From contig NZ_WIXI01000044.1 in assembly GCF_009617585.1 (NCBI RefSeq), forward strand, positions 62,001 to 126,000: a DNA stretch of 64,000 nucleotides, written 5' to 3'. Under the pieces are notes generated by a model. It was given only the letters and a program-made list of their open reading frames with translations, did no database searches and was not told where the DNA came from. Positions 60,235 to 64,000 of the stretch are shown piece by piece. Position numbers and translations under genes: made by a program. This stretch comes from Endobacterium cereale. GTDB taxonomy: Bacteria; Pseudomonadota; Alphaproteobacteria; Rhizobiales; Rhizobiaceae. The stretch's first letter is position 1; each line of letters begins with the position of its first letter.

Positions 60235-60834
60235 ATGAAGACTTTTCGGATTGTTCTATGGGTCGCCGTCGTGGCCCTGGCTGGCGTGCTCGGATGGCTG
60301 ACATTCGAAGTGACCGGCAAAACGCGAGAGGTTGCTGATGCCCCGTTCGGCGTGCCGTTCGAACTGGTGGCGCAGGACGGCAAGCCGATCACCGAAAAGG
60401 CGTTTCAGGATAAGCCGACGGCGCTGTTTTTCGGCTTTACCCATTGTCCGGAAGTCTGCCCCACCACTCTTTTCGAGTTGAACGAATGGCTGGAAAAGGT
60501 CGATCCGGACGGCGACCGCATCAATGCCTATTTCGTTTCTGTCGATCCCGAGCGCGATCCGCCGGAGGTCCTGCAGCAATACATTTCCAATGTCTCCAAG
60601 CGCATCACCGGCATTTCCGGCGATCCGCAAAAAGTCGCCGACATGGTCAAGGGTTATAAGGTGTTTGCGCGCAAGGTGCCGGTCGATGAAAAGGATCCGA
60701 ACGGCGAATACACGATGGACCACACCGCATCGGTTTTCCTGCTCGACAATGGTGGGCGTTTTTCCAAAACCATCGCCTATGGCGAGGATCCCGACAGCGC
60801 CGTCAAGAAGCTTCAAAGTCTGATTGGCGGCTAA
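60235..60834 (+). CDS. SCO family copper-binding assembly protein
   Basis: 199 aa. One N-terminal membrane helix (IVLWVAVVALAGVLGWLTF), then a thioredoxin-fold domain. Copper ligands: Cys71 and Cys75 in FTHCPEVCPTT and His163 in YTMDHTASVFLLD. SCO proteins deliver Cu to the CuA centre of cytochrome oxidase or act as thiol reductants. The predicted start at ATG 60235 opens the helix; the Shine-Dalgarno is weak. Confidence 0.88.
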   Translation: MKTFRIVLWVAVVALAGVLGWLTFEVTGKTREVADAPFGVPFELVAQDGKPITEKAFQDKPTALFFGFTHCPEVCPTTLFELNEWLEKVDPDGDRINAYFVSVDPERDPPEVLQQYISNVSKRITGISGDPQKVADMVKGYKVFARKVPVDEKDPNGEYTMDHTASVFLLDNGGRFSKTIAYGEDPDSAVKKLQSLIGG

Positions 60835-60911
60835 GCTTGCCCGCGCGGGCTTGAAGCAGGGCGGCCTTGTGTGGCATGGCTTGCCGCACATTTTAATCTA
60901 AGGACCCGGCC

Positions 60912-61793
60912 GTGAGCGAAATCCGCCTCTATGTCTCCACCACCGAAAAGAAGGCGGAGCAGATCCTCGATATTCTGTCCTTCTGCTTCGGCGAAGAGGA
61001 TTTCGCTGTCGGCACGACAGAGATCGACGAAAAGAAAGATATATGGGAAGCCTCGGTCTACATGATGGCCGAGGACGAGGCCGAAGTGCATGCCCGTATT
61101 GCGGAAGCGCTGTCGCAGGAGTTTCCCGATGCCGTCATCGAGCGCGAAATCATTCCGGATATCGACTGGATCGCCAAGTCGCTCGAGGGGCTGAAGCCTG
61201 TCAGGGCAGGGCGCTTTCTGGTCCATGGCAGCCATGACCGCGACAAGGTGCGTTCCGGCGATATCGCCATCGAGATCGATGCCGGTCAGGCTTTTGGTAC
61301 CGGACATCATGGCACCACGGCCGGCTGCCTCGAAACCATCGAGCGCGTGCTGAACGGCGAAAATCCGAGGAATGCGCTCGATCTCGGCACTGGTTCAGGC
61401 GTGCTTGCCATTGCTGTTCGAAAACTGCGGCCGATGATACCGGTGCTGGCCACCGATATCGATCCGGTCGCCGTGCGGGTTGCGCGAGAAAACGTTCGCC
61501 GCAACGGCATTGCGAATGGGATTGCGCTCGAAACCGCGCCGGGCTTTCACTCCCCGGCCTTTGATCGGTACGGACCGTTCGATCTGATCATCGCCAACAT
61601 TCTTGCGCGCCCGCTGATCAAAATGGCGCCGCAACTGGTCAATCATCTGTCGTCGGGCGGTTCCGTCATCCTGTCCGGAATTCTTGCTGAACAGCGCTGG
61701 AAGGTAATCTCTGCCTATTCCGGCGCGGGGCTAGGCCATGTGCGCACCATCTGGCGCAATGGCTGGGTGACGATCCATCTACGCAAACAGTGA
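60912..61793 (+). CDS. prmA: Ribosomal protein L11 methyltransferase PrmA
   Basis: 293 aa, GTG start. N-terminal domain that recognises L11, then a methyltransferase domain: GQAFGTGHHGTTAGCLE (substrate/active region), NALDLGTGSGVLAIAVRKL (motif I), TDIDPVAVRVARENVRRNG, DLIIANILARPLIKMAPQL (motif with NxL). It trimethylates L11 lysines. 77 bases after the SCO gene, so may share its transcript. Confidence 0.93.
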   Translation: MSEIRLYVSTTEKKAEQILDILSFCFGEEDFAVGTTEIDEKKDIWEASVYMMAEDEAEVHARIAEALSQEFPDAVIEREIIPDIDWIAKSLEGLKPVRAGRFLVHGSHDRDKVRSGDIAIEIDAGQAFGTGHHGTTAGCLETIERVLNGENPRNALDLGTGSGVLAIAVRKLRPMIPVLATDIDPVAVRVARENVRRNGIANGIALETAPGFHSPAFDRYGPFDLIIANILARPLIKMAPQLVNHLSSGGSVILSGILAEQRWKVISAYSGAGLGHVRTIWRNGWVTIHLRKQ

Positions 61794-61845
61794 TTGTGCG
61801 GCGCACCATTGCTTTTTCTGCATAACAGCAGTGAAACAACGAACG

Positions 61846-61880
61846 AAAAAAGAGGCGGCATGAGAATGCCGCCTCTTTGC
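61846..61880. terminator. Terminator between prmA and DUF1127-like gene
   Basis: AAAGAGGCGGCAT-GAGA-ATGCCGCCTCTTT, a perfect 13-bp stem with a T-rich side (TTTTTTCG) on the reverse strand, so it mainly ends the small reverse gene, and may also serve prmA. Confidence 0.8.
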
Positions 61881-61964
61881 TGGTTTGACAAACCAGCGGA
61901 TCGCGAGCCTGGGAGGAAGCTCAAGCAATCGGTCTGGTGTGGCGCAGTCTTGCCGCGCCGTTCA

Positions 61965-62123
61965 TCAGAACTTGTTGCGCATCAGTTCGGCACGGCTGGT
62001 GCCGATGCTCTTCAGCGTCTGGTCGTCGTAACGCAGCAGTGTTTCGTTGATCAGCATGTCGGCCTGGCGTTTACGGGCGGCAACGACGCGGTCGAATGCA
62101 TTGCGAAAGAAGGAATTGGTCAT
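61965..62123 (-). CDS. DUF1127-like small protein
   Basis: 52 aa: basic amphipathic first half (FFRNAFDRVVAARKRQADMLINETLLRYDD) and the C-terminal LKSIGTSRAELM that resembles the DUF1127 ending (L-x-D-I-G-x-x-R-x-E-I/L). AGGACGAG precedes the ATG. In Agrobacterium DUF1127 proteins have been linked to phosphate and carbon metabolism and RNA control; this one diverges from typical DUF1127, so the call is tentative. It starts 247 bases from the aminopeptidase gene on the other strand. Confidence 0.5.
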   Translation of the reverse strand: MTNSFFRNAFDRVVAARKRQADMLINETLLRYDDQTLKSIGTSRAELMRNKF

Positions 62124-62370
62124 CGATCTCGTCCTTTGTGTGAGCGTGTTCTCACTCTGTCTGCACTGACATATAAGGCAAACCTGATTGCCTAGTGAGT
62201 AGGCTTCGGTCAATTGTGGCATGCGTTCAATGCATATCTACGTATTTACGGTATTGCATTGCAGCAATCCGCTCGAAAATGACTGGCATGCTTTTGCTGG
62301 CGGATGGAGCCGGAAATCGATTAAGTGTCGCCAACCGTTTTCTCAAATCATGTCACTTGGAATATTGCCT

Positions 62371-64000
62371 ATGTTTCAGTCCTTCGACAGCACGTCCACG
62401 CCGCAGTTCGGTCGCGATCGCGTCAACGCCATCCGGGCCCGTTTTGATGAGCTCGGCATCGATGGTTTTCTCGTCCCGCGCGCCGATGAATATCAGGGCG
62501 AATATGTGCCGAAGTCTGCGGAACGTCTTTCATGGCTCACCGGGTTTACCGGCTCGGCCGGCGTCGCTCTGATCACCCGCTCACAGGCCATAGTCTATGT
62601 CGATGGTCGTTACGTAACCCAGTTGGCGGAGCAGGTGGATGGTGCCGTCTTCACCGGCGGTGACCTCGTCAACGAGCCGCCGCACCTGTGGATCCCCGCT
62701 CATGCGCCAAAAGGTTTTCGCCTTGGTGTCGATCCGTGGCTACATGGCGGCGCCGAGGTGAAGAAGCTTGCCAAGGCCGTTTCGGAAATCGGTGGCACGA
62801 TCGTTCTCCTCAATGAAAACCCGCTCGATACGGCATGGACGGATCGTCCGGCCGAGCCGATGGGTAAGGTTGCCGTGCAGCAGGAAGCCCATGCCGGCAA
62901 ACCGGCGGTGGACAAGATCGCCGGGATCGCTGCCAGCCTGCAAGCCAAGGGCCTTACTGCGGCTCTGATTGCCGATCCGTCCTCCGTTGCCTGGATTTTT
63001 AATATTCGCGGCGCCGATGTGCCGCATACGCCGCATCCGCTGTCGCGTGCGCTGATTTCGGCAGACGGCAAGGCCGAACTCTTCATCGAGGAGCGAAAGC
63101 TCGGTGGGGAGGCCCGCGTCCATCTTCAGCCACTTGCCGCCATCCACGCTCCGGCATCGCTGAGCGAGCGCATCGGTGCCTATGCGAAGGACGACGGCCG
63201 CATTCTCGTCGATCCGGAACTGACGGCGCTCGCTCTCATCATCGCCATCGAGGTCGCTGGCGGCACTGTCGTTGACGGGACCGATCCGGCCCGGCTGCCG
63301 CGCGCCATCAAGAACGATATCGAGCTGAAAGGCTCGGCCGACGCGCATGTTCAGGATGGCGTCGCCATGGTCGAGTTCCTCTATTGGCTCGATCAGTCCA
63401 AGCCAGGCTCACTCACCGAAATCCAGGCGGTGAAGGCGCTGGAGGCGGCGCGTGCGCGTGTCGGCCAGTCGATGCAGAACCCGCTGCGCGACGTTTCCTT
63501 CGACAGCATTGCCGGTGCCGGCGAACATGCGGCCATCATGCATTACCGCGTCACAAGCGAAAGCGACCGGACGATCGAGGCAGGCGAACTGTTCCTGATC
63601 GATTCGGGTGCGCAATACATCAACGGCACGACAGATATCACCCGCACGGTCGCGGTCGGCGAGGTGCCGGAGGATCGCAAGCGTTTCTTCACGCTGGTGC
63701 TGAAGGGCATGATCGCCATCAGCACGGCGCGTTTCCCCAAGGGCACGCGCGGTTGCGATCTCGATCCGCTGGCGCGTATCGCTTTGTGGAAGGCCGGCGG
63801 CGATTTCGCCCATGGTACCGGCCACGGCGTCGGTTCGTATCTCTCGGTGCATGAAGGCCCGCAGCGCATCTCGCGGCTTGCCACGCAGGAGCTGCTGCCC
63901 GGCATGATCCTCTCGAACGAGCCGGGTTATTACCGCCCGGGTCATTACGGCATCCGCATCGAAAACCTGATTTTTGTGCGCGAAGCGGAAGATGTCGCCG
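62371..64000 (+). CDS. Aminopeptidase P family (M24) Xaa-Pro peptidase, 5' part
   Basis: About 543 codons are inside the window and the gene continues past the right edge. The first half is a creatinase-like N-domain (RARFDELGIDGFLVPRADEYQGEYVP). The second half is the M24 metalloprotease fold with two metals: LIDSGAQYINGTTDITRT holds two Asp ligands, HGTGHGVGSYLSVHEGP a His, SNEPGYYRPGHYGIRIENL a Glu and the last Glu. It removes an N-terminal residue next to proline. Only the C-terminus is missing. Confidence 0.9.
   Translation, partial: MFQSFDSTSTPQFGRDRVNAIRARFDELGIDGFLVPRADEYQGEYVPKSAERLSWLTGFTGSAGVALITRSQAIVYVDGRYVTQLAEQVDGAVFTGGDLVNEPPHLWIPAHAPKGFRLGVDPWLHGGAEVKKLAKAVSEIGGTIVLLNENPLDTAWTDRPAEPMGKVAVQQEAHAGKPAVDKIAGIAASLQAKGLTAALIADPSSVAWIFNIRGADVPHTPHPLSRALISADGKAELFIEERKLGGEARVHLQPLAAIHAPASLSERIGAYAKDDGRILVDPELTALALIIAIEVAGGTVVDGTDPARLPRAIKNDIELKGSADAHVQDGVAMVEFLYWLDQSKPGSLTEIQAVKALEAARARVGQSMQNPLRDVSFDSIAGAGEHAAIMHYRVTSESDRTIEAGELFLIDSGAQYINGTTDITRTVAVGEVPEDRKRFFTLVLKGMIAISTARFPKGTRGCDLDPLARIALWKAGGDFAHGTGHGVGSYLSVHEGPQRISRLATQELLPGMILSNEPGYYRPGHYGIRIENLIFVREAEDVA

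Overview
This 64-kb window looks like a chromosomal segment of an alphaproteobacterium of the Rhizobiaceae (Agrobacterium/Rhizobium type). The evidence is a GC-rich coding style, a division and cell wall (dcw) cluster whose FtsZ has the long Ala/Pro-rich linker seen in Rhizobiales, a btaA-btaB pair for the betaine lipid DGTS, a PPi-type phosphofructokinase, and a DUF1127-like small protein. No tRNA, rRNA operon, insertion sequence, prophage or CRISPR array was seen. This placement rests on reading the sequence, not on a database search.

Positions 1-26.2 kb hold a mosaic of short transcription units. They include the tail of a ParA-family ATPase, a purine nucleoside permease, an L,D-transpeptidase, an epimerase-like protein, a rhodanese-loop protein with RidA, and a CoA-transferase/TPP-enzyme pair. 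These are followed by an alpha/beta hydrolase, EttA, an ArsR-methyltransferase fusion next to metF, a DMT transporter, MltB-type transglycosylase, a GH25 lysozyme lipoprotein, btaA-btaB, a serine hydrolase, an SLT lipoprotein, a LysE exporter, PPi-PFK, a TerB/J-domain protein, an AmiD-like amidase and an FAD oxidase. Five peptidoglycan-active enzymes lie in this stretch, just upstream of the peptidoglycan synthesis cluster.

Positions 26.2-50 kb carry RNase P RNA (rnpB) and then the dcw cluster: mraZ, rsmH, ftsL, ftsI, murE, murF, mraY, murD, ftsW, murG, murC, murB, then ddl, ftsQ, ftsA, ftsZ and lpxC. Many junctions overlap by 1 or 4 bases, so translational coupling is likely. Four CCCA (TGGG on the other strand) repeats with exact 10-bp spacing lie upstream of mraZ and match the known MraZ operator style. 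Between murB and ddl the cluster is interrupted by two tandem, diverged copies of a two-gene cassette of tiny membrane proteins (75+41 and 88+41 aa, each overlapping as ATGA), and by a reverse-strand MHS-type transporter. The small-protein cassettes are the least explained part of the window.

Positions 50-64 kb hold bamD, recN, a DUF4279-like gene, cytochrome b561, ligA, a GNAT acetyltransferase, a DEDDh exonuclease, a CreA-like protein, a small secreted protein, a CheW protein, two membrane proteins, a SCO protein, prmA, a DUF1127-like small protein and the 5' part of an aminopeptidase P gene that runs off the end.
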